Position numbers and translations under genes: made by a program. A DNA stretch of 64,000 nucleotides from Amylostereum areolatum (Eukaryota; Basidiomycota; Agaricomycetes; Russulales; Stereaceae): contig SAXG01000018.1 of NCBI GenBank assembly GCA_012932865.1, positions 496,001 to 560,000 on the forward strand. The letters are read 5' to 3'. How positions within the stretch are numbered: the stretch's first letter is position 1; each line of letters begins with the position of its first letter. Positions 12,380-24,007 of the stretch are shown piece by piece. The notes beneath the pieces are model-generated. The model saw only the letters and a program-made list of their open reading frames with translations, ran no database searches and was not told the origin of the DNA.

Positions 12380-13971
12380 CTACCATTTACCCATAACGGT
12401 GTCGTAGCCCCACTCGAGAGGACTGGTAGGGATTTCCGCTGCTTGATCCCAGAGACACGAAATGTGATTCATGACGCGGTTGTGATCGTGGCCGTAGTCG
12501 TGCGGGGGATATGTTATTCCAGCGGTGGGTGGATGTACGCCGTCCGAGGGGACGTATCTGTCTCTACAATTCGTAGGCGCGTCCACGGTCTCGCCCAATG
12601 TGGGACCAGTGAAGGGATTTCGCATGTTTACGATTTGGGTGCGCTGCATATTTTCCGGTCAGGATTATATGGCCGATGGAGATACGAGAGAATACAACAA
12701 CCTACATCATAAGACGGGGGTTTGAATGAGGCGTTTCGGTATTCACAAGCAGTGGTGACTGGGAAGGCAGGCGACAAGCAAACCGAAGAGTGCGATCCCG
12801 GTGTAGCATATGAGACAGCAGGAGAAAGCGAAACCGCCGCCGGAGGGAGTGTGACTTCTTCGAAATTGTACACGACGGTGCGAAGCAAGGTTTTCGAGGG
12901 CTTCTGTACCAATTCCGACGAAAGTGGCGATGCCCGCCAGCACTGAAAGATGCATTGAACGACAGAGTAACGGCCAGGATCTGACACTTGAATGAGACAT
13001 GCGGAAATCGAGGGACGAGACTGTCCGAAACACGTACTGTTTGATCTACACAAATCATTCCAGAGCCCAGGGACAAGAGCGACGCGATAAACATAACCGG
13101 TGATGCCAGCTTCGTGTGATAACGCAGGAGTGCATGTAAGCGGGGTCACTTCGTGGTAAACGCGACTGCCGTTAGAATAAACGTCGCAAACGGACGCGGC
13201 GCAGATGTTGTGGGAAAAGGTGAAGGCGACGGTGGGGTCTATTTCCCGCAGGTGTCGCGGGAATGGGGCGACGTGTGAACTTAAAGCGATGTTTTGATGA
13301 CTTGAGATATACACAAGAAGTGTAAGTATTACAAGAGCAACACAAAGAAAAAGAAACTAAACGTGTAAGGTTGTCCGGGATGTGGAGTATTAGCTGGCAA
13401 AACTTTGATGTGTACAAAAGTGTGGTCGGGGTCGGTAACGTTGAGCGGGCTTGAGGGGTCGAGTACGGATGAGCCAGAACCGTGAGGAGCCGTATCCGAG
13501 GACTGTTTGGCGGGCGATCTACTGCTTCGACTAGAAAACTGCTCGAGAACTGTTGTTTCGTCGCGGGTGGGGGGTAGGGGTTAAACTGTTAAACGAGGAC
13601 GATGGGAGCTTGTGAGAGTGAAAAACGCACTCCGTTTTCCCTGTGCGGTGTCGCGCAGCTGCTGGAGACGGCTACCAACTTGCTTTGAGGTTCTACGTTT
13701 GCCCGTGGCGCGGAAGATGTAGTCGGAAATGAAGACGTTCCTATCCGGGAATCGGAGGAATGGACGAGTGGAGATCTTTGGGCGATATTCATTGCAAGCC
13801 TTCTATGAGAGCAACCTCGAGGGACAGGGGCCAAACTGCTTCATGTTGTCCCTTGAGAGCCTTGCGGGACTTGCGCGCGGCGATGATGGTTTGCACGGCA
13901 TTGCGGATGTTGTCATCGCGAACTGGTGGGCGAAGGACGTCGGCTGTAACGGCAGTATATGATGCAGACAT
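12380..13971 (-). CDS. TEA/ATTS-domain transcription factor paralog, frame broken inside the TEA domain
   Basis: Exons 13971-13627, 13530-13363, 13300-13038, 12986-12706 and 12643-12380 match the intron positions and phases of the intact copy at 8677-10097. The protein would be about 440 aa, with a longer C-terminal exon. In the TEA domain, after EAVWPLSLEVALIEGL, the reading meets a stop. One base too many at about 13792 shifts the frame, and the following YRPKI...SDYIFRATGK and SKQVGSRLQQL segments are intact in the next frame. Removing one A of an AA pair would restore a normal TEA domain. All later exons are open, so this is either a very young pseudogene or a consensus error. The duplicate arose in tandem. 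Confidence 0.65.
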
Positions 13972-15491
13972 ATGAAGGCGCTAGTAAGAAATGTGAATGG
14001 TCGCAGAGGGAGGAGGACAAATATGGGGTGTTCGACCATTATGTAGGCAGAGGGGATCGAAGGGGGGACAAGGGTGGTGTTCGGGGTTCTGACGGAGATT
14101 CGATTGTAGAGTCTGAGAGGCCAGAGACAGGATTACTCGGTTTGGGTAACCACACATGAATTTTTCAGGACATGTCGTCTTCTAGAATCGAACGATCTTC
14201 GCCATTGTCCCGGTCGGGCTTATGGCGGTTGTATATGCTGTCTGACGCATACGGGCCTATGACTCCGACACAGGTTTCTGATCCCTGTTCTCGCTGAGTC
14301 CCCGCACGAGAGCTGATAAGGCGCTAAGCTTGTCACACACGTAGTGTATTGCGCTTAACCTATTGCCTATGACGGATCGTGCGCTGAGCCTGTGCAAACG
14401 GATTTAGCTAGTGGCCGCAGTTACGAACAGAGACGACATTTTGAAATATTGAACAGGTATTGAGAAGATCGTGACGAGTGTGGAATTGGTGAAGAGAGGC
14501 TGGGCGCCGATGACTCGGAAGCTTGAAACTTGAAACAGTTTAGGTCAGCTTGTCAGAATTTGAAGTGCTTGAAAAGGAATATAACGTCTAAACCCACGAT
14601 CTAGGAAGATCCTGATGTACTACCACTCACGGTCATAAATCCGGGCAGACTCCTTGCGTGCGGTAGCACTGACAACTGTATGCGGCGCTGGCCTGATGAC
14701 AGAGTCGAAGTCTGCGGGTCGGGATCTCGAGGTGGCGTCCGCGCGCTGATTTTTCCGGGTCGGCAGGTTTACTTTACCGGTGGTTTGGCGCTCGAATTGC
14801 CCAAACAAAAATCCGATCAGTCGAGACTCGAGCGTTCCGGCAAGCACAAGACTTCCAGTCAAGCATAGCCAGTGGATCACATCTTTTATGCTCACCGTGG
14901 CTCATTGCGCTTGCTACCTTGGTCTCGTGATGCGGTGCGGGTGCAACACTGCAACCAGATGCGAGTCGGGAACGGCCACTAGGTTTCCGTGGTTCCAGGT
15001 GCTGTGCTAAGCTTGAGGTTGAGGCCTGAAGCTCTGTCGCTAGTATAGAATATGAACGCGCAAAGGGTTAGCAAGAGCCTTCAATTGGATCATGTATACG
15101 GCGCGAAGTCAAGTATCTTGAATGGTGTTTGCGGATCCGGAGTGGTTCGTGCTGACGAGTGGTTCAATGCGCGCATAAGAGGTCAGCGGGTTCGGCAAAC
15201 CTGGGTCAGTATTCCCGGAATACCACACGAGTATAAGTACATATTCAGAAATATGCTGTATCGTACATACAAATCGGCGTGTGTATGATTACAAAGGATA
15301 CCAGAAAAACTACAGAGGAAAGCATAGACAGCGTCCGAGTTCGTATGGAATGGTGGCAGCACTGATATACACGTAAATTAGAAGACGAGCGACCATGGAG
15401 CGATCAGCCTCCGGAATCCAAACTGAGAGTCACCCACGAAAGTAAAGTGTGTTGCAGAATGGGAGGGTGAAACAACGAGAGGAATAGTTCT
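13972..15491. other. Intergenic stretch
   Basis: About 1.5 kb upstream of the broken TEA gene and downstream of the histidine-phosphatase-like gene. I see no supported gene, RNA or repeat. Confidence 0.45.
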
Positions 15492-17331
15492 TCAGATGAA
15501 CCGCGCTTTCTCCCTGGGGTAGAACGAGGTTGACGGCGTGTGCTCCTACAAGGATCGTGTCAGACAATCCGACCCGGGGACGGAAAAGGTCATGTCAATG
15601 GAATGGAGACACACCTCAGCGATCGGAAGCCTGATAGACTGACGACGTCCTCTCTTCGTGACGAACAGCCCGACGAGCATGAACAAGCATGCCAGAAGGG
15701 CACCATATACAATCGGCGAATTGAGACGTGCCCCAACATCCTTTCCGCTGTAGGGCAGATCGGGCAGCCATGGAAGGTCGTTGCTCATGGAGGATGCTCC
15801 GCAAACACTCATCCACTGGCGGTTGGAACCGATCACAGAGTTCTGGAGACCTTTCATCAGCATCGTGAGGTGGAGATGCACACGAGACGTACCTCAATGC
15901 GATAGATGAACTCAGTCAGTGGGATGTCGCCTTGGTGGTCAAAAACGTGGACCGGGTGAAAGTCCTCATTGGTACCATTCTTGAACTTGAAACGCAGGAA
16001 GTCGCGGTTGTCTGGAAGGGAGCCACGGCGGAGCTCTACCGCGAAGGCCGATGCGTAGTCAGCTGTGCGAGAATAGTCAGCGAGAGGATGCGTGTCCAAG
16101 TATTGGTTGGCTTACGGATGCCAAAGAGGTTGGGGTCTTCCTTGAAGATGTCAGTCTCATGGAAGAGGGAGATGAAAGGCTGGTAGGTCGTCGACTGGAG
16201 TACGAATTGAACGGGGTCTCCGTTGAAGGTGATACGCTGCAGAGAGTTGATGATGGCCTGCATGAGCGTGCGTGAAGCAACTGCAAGAATGTCAGACAGC
16301 GTGACTCAGAATTGCAATCAATAGAGCGTACTGTTCCCGATGCCACCCATATCCTTATCGGAAAAGACTCCTTCCTCGTGGAAGTTCGCCCAATGACGTG
16401 CCTGCTCGATGAAGGTGGGGGGAAGGCGATGCGCGTAAGTCTTGTTGTGGGTCAGTTGGTGATTCATGTATTCGTAAATCTAGCAAGTCATTGATGAGAA
16501 CCCGGATGTGGGGGTGGCACACTTGTGTACTTACATTGGCCTATAAAGAAGGTGTATGTCAGGCATCGAAATGAAGGCAAAACGGACCACACGTACCGCG
16601 TTCATGAGGTTGGAGGGGCGACCAAAAACAAAGTCCCTAGCCTCGTTGTAGAAAACTTGCGCATCTTTCTCCGCCTGCTTGAACTCGGACGACGAGTAGA
16701 ACTGTTTGATATGCTTTTGGAAGTTCTAGATTCACGTCATCGTTAGCATACCCGACAATACTTCCCGATGACACTCACCGGGCAATCCGTCCAGCTCTCC
16801 AACGATCGGTCGTTCGAAGGCTCGACGGTCTCGACTAACGCACCGAGTGAGTACGATGCGGACTAGATGGGGACGAAGGGCATACCGGGAACATATTGGT
16901 ATCCACCGAGCGGGGCGACGACGCGAGTCTCGTTAGCAAGTTCAATGCTGTTCTTCTCCGACGGTGGGAACAAGCCTTGAAGCAAGGCGATGATAGAGTC
17001 GAAAGCCACGCGGCCTTCACCGCCATTCTTGACACGAGCTTGAACTTGGTCAAGGTCAACAAGGTCGGTGCGAATGCCCTTGATGAATGATGGGGAGGAA
17101 GTGGTGAAGTATTCCTTGCGAAGATATTTTCCGAGTTCATGCGATTGAACCTGAATGCGAAGGCAAAGTTGTGTGAGTTACAACACAATGCATAGGCGTA
17201 GGCGAACGTACGGCGCCGAGAGGTGTGCCCTCGGTGTGCGAGCTCGTGTAGGTCATCGGGTCTTGTTCATAGTCGAGGTGGTCGCCATTACGCGTGATCA
17301 CAACGACACCTCGGACGGTAGGGTGAGACAT
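15492..17331 (-). CDS. Histidine-phosphatase-superfamily protein with C-terminal membrane anchor, 446 aa
   Basis: Ten exons: 17331-17212, 17150-16886, 16834-16779, 16725-16597, 16540-16535, 16479-16332, 16280-16116, 16062-15893, 15842-15615, 15545-15492. The N-terminus GVVVITRNGD lies where branch-2 histidine phosphatases have RHG, and TPLGAVQSHELGKYLR is typical of the family. A hydrophobic segment (SPIVYGALLACLFMLVGLFV) followed by basic residues forms a single C-terminal membrane anchor. Exon 5 is only six bases (GCC AAT), needed to join FGRPSNLMNA to IYEYMN. Relatives include acid phosphatases and lysophosphatidate phosphatase. The His to Asn change in the signature makes catalysis doubtful; the substrate is unknown. 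Confidence 0.75.
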
Positions 17332-18160
17332 GATCGTGAATGTAGGAAAAGAATAGGGGAGGACAGAAGACGACGCGGACACCGCAAATCTGGGTAGACT
17401 GGACCAACGTTGTCGTCCTTATATTGCGCGGCAGAGTGTGGTCTGTTTGCAGCATTGTGATAAGGAGGAAAGGATGGATGTTCTTCGAACACGTACCAGC
17501 GTGGAGGGGAGCGATCGCACGAGGCGTATGCACGACGTCTTCGGCTTGAAAGGGGCCTTTCATGAAGAAGTGAGTGGTGACCTCGACTGTGCGCGTTGCA
17601 TTGTTCTTTTCGTAGGCTGAAGGAATCATTTGACCTGATCCCTGTCAAAGTTGGTAAATAACCGACCTAGAACCGTGATGAGGAGAAAAGCTGTCGATGC
17701 GTGAGGAGATGGGATGATGAAACGCACCATCGGAGCAAGGTCTTTAATGTGTGAAGTCCACGCGAGGAACACGCGGCGTTATGGGTGGTTCAGGCATCCG
17801 CATCCTGAAGGAGAGGAGACAGAGACGAATTGAAGCTACATAGCAAAAAAACCCACCACGAGCTCGATGAGTATGACGATGGCGCCAAGGACCAGCCTAA
17901 TTATATTATCTGTACCAAGGGACGGCGGAGCGCAACCAGTGAATGCGGGAAAAGGAACCTCGAAGTTAGAGTTCAGCATCGAGAAGCTTTCCTCAATTCA
18001 AGACAGGCCAACGCGGGGTCGAGGAGGCATGTTGTCCGCGTGTTCGTCTTCGCATACCGTCACACAACTAAGTCCCTCATGTGCCAACAGCAATAAGCGA
18101 TGAAGTAGGGGAGAGTGTCACCTCCATCATGGATTGCAGCTGGGCCCTCAAACATGCACG
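17332..18160. other. Region with weak minus-strand coding signal, no confident gene
   Basis: About 830 bp between two genes. On the minus strand a short frame (about 17994-17860) encodes a peptide starting MLNSNFEVPF with a hydrophobic stretch. It is followed by a possible intron and then frames containing MIPSAYEKNN and HTPRAIAPLHA. Splice signals exist but I could not link them into one open frame without a break. It may be a small membrane-protein gene or upstream untranslated exons of the phosphatase-like gene. Confidence 0.3.
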
Positions 18161-19261
18161 TTACTTCTTCTTCTTGCCCTTTCCACCTTTACCTTGTCCG
18201 CTAGACGCGGGCGCGCTCCCACTTTCAACGACGCCCTGCGTCGCCCCACCAGCCTTCTTTTTCCCGCGCGCTTGCTGGAAGGTCGACCGTTCACTCTTCT
18301 TGAGCCACCGTTCAGGGTCCGGCGGCGGTGTAACTCCTGGTACAACGCCTTTAGGTACCCGACGAGCACGCACTTTCCGCGGGGCATCCTTGACTTGCAC
18401 TGCTTCTCGAGCGAAATCCGGAGCCTTGGCAGATATAATAACGGTGGGTGCTCCAGGCTGAGCCGGCGGAGGAGTCGACTCGAGTGTACTAGTGGTGGTA
18501 GGGTCTAGTCCGTCTAACGCACGGAGGTAGTTGGTGGTGACAAAGTCCAGATGTCTTTGGGCGGCTTGTAGGTTCGTGAGTATGTCTGAGTGCTCCTCCG
18601 ATTGCTAAGTGAATTTCAGCGACAATGTCACACACAGGTGCATGATCGAACATACTGGTTGCGAAGTGTCGAGGAGGTGGTTATAGTGGTCGAAAGCGGT
18701 TTCATAATCTCCTTCACGGTAGCTCTAAGGTGGAGTGAGATCGAATTTATGGCATAGCGGAGACGATGTGCACCAGTTGGGCCTCCAGATGCACGAGGCC
18801 TCTGTCTTCTAGCCTTTCCGTCTTAAGGTTCTTCAACACGCTCTTGGCCTCCGGTTCGCGGTGTAGACGATATAGGGAGTAAGCACGCTCAAAGGAGCCA
18901 TCCGACCCTCGAGACGAATCGACCATGGCCAAAGCAGGAGCATATTGATCGGTTTGGAGAAGAAGGAAAAGCTTCGTCTGTGGCGCATCTTTGTCCTGCG
19001 GGTCCAACACGATGACTTTAGGAAAGAAATGAGTAACGGATAGTGTAAAATATTGAGATGTATGCGCACTTTTATCGCATGTCTTGATCGCGTTCTTGAA
19101 GTGGCCGCCCTCGATCTGAGCGCACAGCGAGGCGAAGAGCCTCTTCAGTCGATCAGCGGTTGTGAGCTGCTTCTTCGGTGAACCTTCTTCAAGCCGGGCT
19201 TGCTGGTCGATGGCGCCGACGGCTTTGTGCGAGAGGTCTGCTTGATTTTGGATGGCGGCAT
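18161..19261 (-). CDS. SRP72: Signal recognition particle subunit SRP72, short form with N-terminal frame break
   Basis: Cytosolic SRP RNA-binding protein that pairs with SRP68. Exons: 19261-19070, 19015-18774, 18724-18656, 18604-18161. The N-terminal TPR region is clear (RLKRLFASLCAQIEGGHF, KLFLLLQTDQYAPAL, AYSLYRLHREPEAKSVLKNL, SYREGDYETAF). The C-terminus has the SRP72 RNA-binding signature VTPPPDPERWLKKSER and a lysine-rich tail. Two oddities. The MPPSKIKQ start is one base out of frame with the TPR part; one more G in the GG at 19183-19184 (plus strand CC) repairs it. And the central TPR block is missing, giving about 315 aa against roughly 640-670 in well-known SRP72 proteins. It is divergent from the pinin gene. 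Confidence 0.75.
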
Positions 19262-19386
19262 CGTGAATGGAGAATGGACCGCACGAATGCGCGTCGGCGG
19301 CGTGCGACGCGCCCACGCGTGACACCGCACGGACGGTTCAATTCAGGCTCCGATCAGACAACGTCTTCACTCTCGCGAACATCGCC
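19262..19386. promoter_or_regulatory. Shared divergent promoter of SRP72 and the pinin-family gene
   Basis: Only 125 bp separate the two start codons, which face away from each other. Any core promoters must lie within or overlap these bases. No TATA box is evident. Inferred from layout only. Confidence 0.5.
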
Positions 19387-20516
19387 ATGTCTACTGAAGA
19401 GTATGTTTCCAGCTCGTATCTCTATTCGCCTCGAATATTCTGACAGGGAATTGCTACTAGGCCCGAACGCGTCGCTCAACATGAACCGTCAAAGGACGGT
19501 GATGCACCAATGGACGAGCCACAGGCGCCGCCAGCTCCCAATGCTATCGACGTGAAGAAGCGGCCCCGTCTTGATCTTAATGTTGGAAAGGAGCGCAAGC
19601 GCGGGAAGAGCATGTTTGGTCTCGTTCTAGGAACCCTTAACAAAGCGAAGAACGAGGATAAGGCGCGCAACGCGAGCGAAGCAGTATGTTCTCATCCATC
19701 TGTCCCGTGAGAGCCGTAAACGTCACTGATACCTCATACTGTAGGCGAGGAAACGGCAAGAGATCGATCAGAGGCTACAGAATAAGCTACGGAAAGAGAC
19801 TGACACTGTCAGGAGAGCCGAAGAGGCGAAAAAAGACAAGTACACTGCGATGCGCAAAGAAGAAGAGCTTCAACTCAAAGACTCCATCGTGCGCTGTATC
19901 TCCGTACTTGACATGCCCCACGCGCTAACACTCCACCTGCAGCACAAGCTCCGCCGAACACGACTTCCACTACTCGCCAACTTCTTGGCCACATCTGACG
20001 ACATCCCAACCGACGACACCAGAACATCCTCACGCCAACCCCTGTCTCATCCCCCACGATCACATCCCCCACCTTTGTTCTATCTACCTGCTATTCTCAC
20101 CCCTGCACAAGAATCTTTCCTTGCCAAGCGCAAGGTTGAGGTAAGGATCACCGCCTTCGCCCGCTACCAATGTTAACATTGCGGTTGAATAGGTGAAAGA
20201 AGCGGCAGAGAAGGAGTGGGAGGCCTTCCACATAGAGCGTGCAGAAGGAATCGAAGAGCTCACCAGCCTTCGCAAGCGCGTCGCCGAGGAAGAAGCGCGA
20301 AAGAAAGTCGAGCAGGAAGCGACCAAAACACAGGAGGCTTCAGAAGAACCCAAGGCCAGTGCAGAACCTCCTGTTGAAGCCATTCGCGATGCGGCCATGG
20401 ATGTAGATGAGTCTCCCCCGACTGAGCAGCAAGAGAACAAAGACAAGCCCAGACCGGTCGAGAAAGACGAGTCTACACCAATGCAGGCCGACGACGACGA
20501 TGCGGTGGAGTATTGA
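19387..20516 (+). CDS. Pinin/SDK/MemA-domain protein (splicing-associated), 300 aa
   Basis: Five exons in phase: 19387-19400, 19461-19683, 19745-19888, 19943-20140, 20193-20516. The family core is clear: KRPRLDLN..., then RGKSMFGLVLGTLNKAK near residue 50-70, charged coiled-coil stretches (ARKRQEIDQRLQNKLRKE), and LFYLPAILTPAQESFLAKR. Pinin-family proteins are nuclear and associate with the spliceosome and the exon-junction machinery. The C-terminus is acidic and low in complexity (DADDDDAVEY-like end). The first exon is just 14 nt. The gene is expressed divergently from SRP72. Confidence 0.85.
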
Positions 20517-21359
20517 TTGGAATCGTACTCGAAAAAGGTAGTATTTTCTTTTGATATTTTGCCTGCTCATCATACGCCCCTGTGGTCTGTTTTCTTTGCA
20601 CTGCTTGCTCCTGGACTGTTCAGTATGTAGGTGTTTTCGCTCCCTTTGTACGTCTTGATCCACAATGCTTATATGTTTTCGGTCTCGTAGGTCGCCAGCC
20701 TGTATCTTACCTTTGCCCCGAATTTGAACGTGACAGCCTTCTTGCTCCTCGTTCTGTGACGCGTGCATTCTGCGGGATTTTCGGGTGGTCATCGTCAAGA
20801 TGTTAGCACTGCCGTCACGTTTCGGCAGCGGCTATTACAATCCTGGAAATCATCTTTCTGCAGAACCTTCCGTGGGGTTGGTTGCTAGCTGGATGTTTAC
20901 CTCAAGGCCACTTTTTGCTCGTGACTTACATGGCATCGACTAGACACGCAGAAGACCGTAGTTTTAGGCTCGTTTTCATACGAAATACATGGTACTTATA
21001 CGAGCCAATCGTGAGAATGGAATTCGTTCGCTTGAGCAGTTTTCTAAGATTGCATTGTGCGTGATATATTGTATATTCCAGGGGGTAGCTAGCTGGATAC
21101 CAGGAAGGGGGGCGGTTCGACTGGGAAAGCGCACGACTGGGAAAGCCCAGTACATGATGATACTCTATGGATGAAGGACAACTTTGTGAATGTTTCCTAG
21201 CTATTTTTATACGACACCCCGCGCTCTGTACGCGGATCAACCTGACAGAGATTGAATCGGTGAGGATTGATATTGAACTGCATATAGCAATGCCTATATT
21301 GGCGAGATGTCAATGACGAGAATTTTGTGAAAGAACGGTTGTGACATGCCTCACAAACT
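20517..21359. other. Intergenic stretch (3' to 3')
   Basis: About 840 bp between the converging pinin-family gene and the small gene at 21360-21908. Only short frames without recognisable content; presumably both 3' ends and terminators. Confidence 0.4.
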
Positions 21360-21908
21360 TCACTCAGGGAGACGCTCAGGGAGCGGAACACCCTCTTTCA
21401 GTTCTTCGAGCTTCTCCTCCGTGATGAGCTCTGCGTCATGCATCGCAACCAAAAGGTCGTGGAGCCAAGTTCGACAGCCATTCACCTTCGATTTGCGGGC
21501 GAACTGCACTTGACCCGCAAGTAGTAAGATGGCTTGCCGTTCCCTTGGAGAGAACGTGTTGAGAGAGAACTTCTGGTTGGCGCTCTCCGACTGTTCTGTG
21601 CGTCGTTCGGCGTACTTGTCCGCGTAGTAATATGTACCGTCAGATTTCTGGGCGAGCTGCACGATTTGATAGACATTTTGATAAGGTGCAGTCGGGTGTG
21701 TGCGATATGGATACTGGCCGTTGCACCATGCAAGGTAGGCGTGCCGATAGCGTCCATCAAAGCTGTGACCTGCAGCCACGACAATCACCTCTTTGTCGTG
21801 GCGGGTATCGGGAAAATGCGTGTACAAGTTCATGCTGAATGGAAGCTGTGTTCGACGGGGAATAAAGTCGATAGCCAGATCGATCAAGTAGTCTCGGAGG
21901 CTTGGCAA
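21360..21908 (-). CDS. Small unnamed basidiomycete-type protein, 157-182 aa
   Basis: An uninterrupted frame. The convincing part begins at MNLYTHFPDTRHDKE (start at 21833); an upstream in-frame ATG at 21908 adds 25 residues that overlap a possible intron acceptor. The C-terminus has a block, NGCRTWLHDLLVAMHDAEL, ending in VPLPERLPE, which looks like a conserved helical end. Before it come FSPRERQAILLLAGQVQFA and a Tyr-rich segment. I do not recognise the family and assign no function. It is divergent from the BTB gene at 22221. Confidence 0.55.
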   Translation of the reverse strand: MPSLRDYLIDLAIDFIPRRTQLPFSMNLYTHFPDTRHDKEVIVVAAGHSFDGRYRHAYLAWCNGQYPYRTHPTAPYQNVYQIVQLAQKSDGTYYYADKYAERRTEQSESANQKFSLNTFSPRERQAILLLAGQVQFARKSKVNGCRTWLHDLLVAMHDAELITEEKLEELKEGVPLPERLPE

Positions 21909-22220
21909 GAGCAGAGAAGCTCGACTTACTGCCGGACCCCGGTGGTTCGATGTTGTCTGAGATAGAACTGGGAACCGGTCAAGTCTATGTACAGAGACTC
22001 GAGAGGCCTGTTACGATGACGATAAAGCGGTTTGAGGGAGGCCGACGTACCGGTATTTGACTCCGCCCAACTCCGCCCAAACACTCGGCGCTCGCGTGTG
22101 GCACACTGGCACTGCTGAGGCGTGTTGATTCCATACCCACACCTCCACCTCCACTGCGTACCGGTTGTGCTGCATCTAGGACCGGGTCTCGGTGGCTTAC
22201 CGCCACAGTTTCAACCTCAC

Positions 22221-24007
22221 ATGGATCGGTCTCTCTTCCAAACGGCAGCCTCACAATTCACGGATAACATTAGCGACTTCGACGATATATCGTCCGTTTC
22301 TTTCACCATGTCCAACGACAACTTGAACGAGAGCTTACAGCTCGTGCCAAAATCACCCTTAGGAAACAAAGGTCCTGACTCTGTATCTACCTCGGATGAT
22401 ACAAAGGTTGTATATCACACCCGATTCTTCTTTGATGATGACCCCATGGTCATCTTTGTCGTGCGTGCTATTCACTTTGCCCCATTATTTAGTCGTGATT
22501 TATCTTGCATCTCCAGGTCCAAGGCGTCAAATACCACGTTCACCGCTACTTCTTTGTCCGCGACTCTCAGTACTTCCGCGACCTGTTCCTCGAACTCCCT
22601 GTCGACTCCAGGTATCTCGAACTCCCCGCTAGGATCAAGACGGCAGATTTTGACGCATTCTTGTCGATTCTGTACCCTACGTATGTTGGCTTACTGAACC
22701 CACCATGCGGTTCGCCTTTTCTCACATAGAATATATGTGCAGGACGTTCGGAAAATTTGAGCTCTCTACCGCAAAGGAGTGGACGTCGGTCCTACAACTC
22801 TCCTCAGAGTGGGGCTTTACGTCTATCCGAGCCATGACTGTCGAGATGCTCGAGCCCCGCGCGTCACCAATTGAAAAGATCATTCTCGGAAACAAATTTG
22901 GCATCCACCATTGGATCGAGCCTGGATACATCGCGCTGTGCGCACGTCCCAACCCTCTTACACTGGTCGAAGCGGAGCAGTTGCAGATGAAGGATGTCGT
23001 TGCTATCACCACGATCAGAGAGAGCATTCTTCGCTCCAGTGAACAAGTCGATGAAGATATTGTTGCTGGCTACGTCTCGCGATGGATCAAACCTCAAGAC
23101 CTCCTCTCAGACGACTCGACAGTAGCCCCCGTTTCCTCAGGTCCCCCAGCTGTTCCTCTTTCCGCCTGGGCACCCGTGATTCCCGCGGACGTGACTGGCA
23201 TGGCGAGGGATGTGCACAAGCTGACCGAGGATAACTTCGAATCGGTTTCCAAAGACATCGTGGCATGGGCAAGCATGCGGGCTGACGAACGACGGACGAG
23301 TGGGCTGCCGGCGGATTCCTTGTCCGACCTTGTGGAATCCATCCTCCACAGAGGCACATCCGATCCTATGTTCATCGGAATCGGAACACGTCTGTTCGAA
23401 CGACTAACCCGCGGAATTGCGTCGCGGGTTTATGAGTATCGTAAAGGCCGTTGTGTGGAGTTCAACGGCCCCAAGCTTGTTCGAGAGTACTTGGAATCTG
23501 CCATTAGATTGATCTTTGGACGTTCGACCAAGTACAACCATAACCATGACGCTCTCAACCGTATCCTCTATGGTGAACTATCATCTCCGGAACCAGAAAT
23601 ATACGACATACGTTGCCATAATGCGACTGTATTTGCCGCGGAACTCCTCGAGCGGGGGCTGGTGTCCGTTCATTGCGCTCGCAAATGCCTAGAGTCACTG
23701 GCATCTAATAATGGCATGACCTACTCTTCCCCTGCCGCAGCGTGGCGCGGTTCGCACGATATTCTTGCGCAGGTTCTTCCGGTGGTGAGTCGCGCAGTAG
23801 ATCTTCCTGTTGGCGAGAATAAAGAAGTTACCGCTCTATTGGATCGGTTGAAGAGTGACTTCATGTGGGAAGAAGTACCCCACACAATTCGCAAAATCGT
23901 CCAGGTGCGTCGCTCGGTCCGATTCCGAAACCATCCCTTATTGACCCTTCTGACATCAGGACCTTCTTCGAATGCGCGAGATGGGATGGGTTCGACAGAT
24001 TGAATAA
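22221..24007 (+). CDS. BTB/POZ protein with MIF4G-like C-terminal region, 537 aa (copy 1)
   Basis: Exons 22221-22460, 22517-22680, 22743-23904 and 23960-24007, all in phase. Residues about 80-200 form a fungal BTB domain (VQGVKYHVHRYFFVRDSQYF, then WTSVLQLSSEWGF and SPIEKIILGNKFGI). From about residue 293 the sequence follows the MIF4G pattern of eIF4G: KLTEDNFESVSKDIVAW, LSDLVESILHRGTSDPMFI, VREYLESAIRLIF, and an end IVQDLLRMREMGWV. That end aligns with the well-known RFMxQDVxDLRxxxWV ending. The last exon supplies this ending and would be lost if the intron at 23905 were read through. BTB suggests dimerisation or a cullin-adaptor role; MIF4G suggests RNA or translation factors. Function is inference. 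Paralogs at 26390 and 28411. Confidence 0.8.

Noticed and set aside
12743..13033. Hydrophobic frame within the second TEA gene
   Set aside because: It is an out-of-frame shadow: the alternative frame is conserved with the intact TEA paralog while this one is not.
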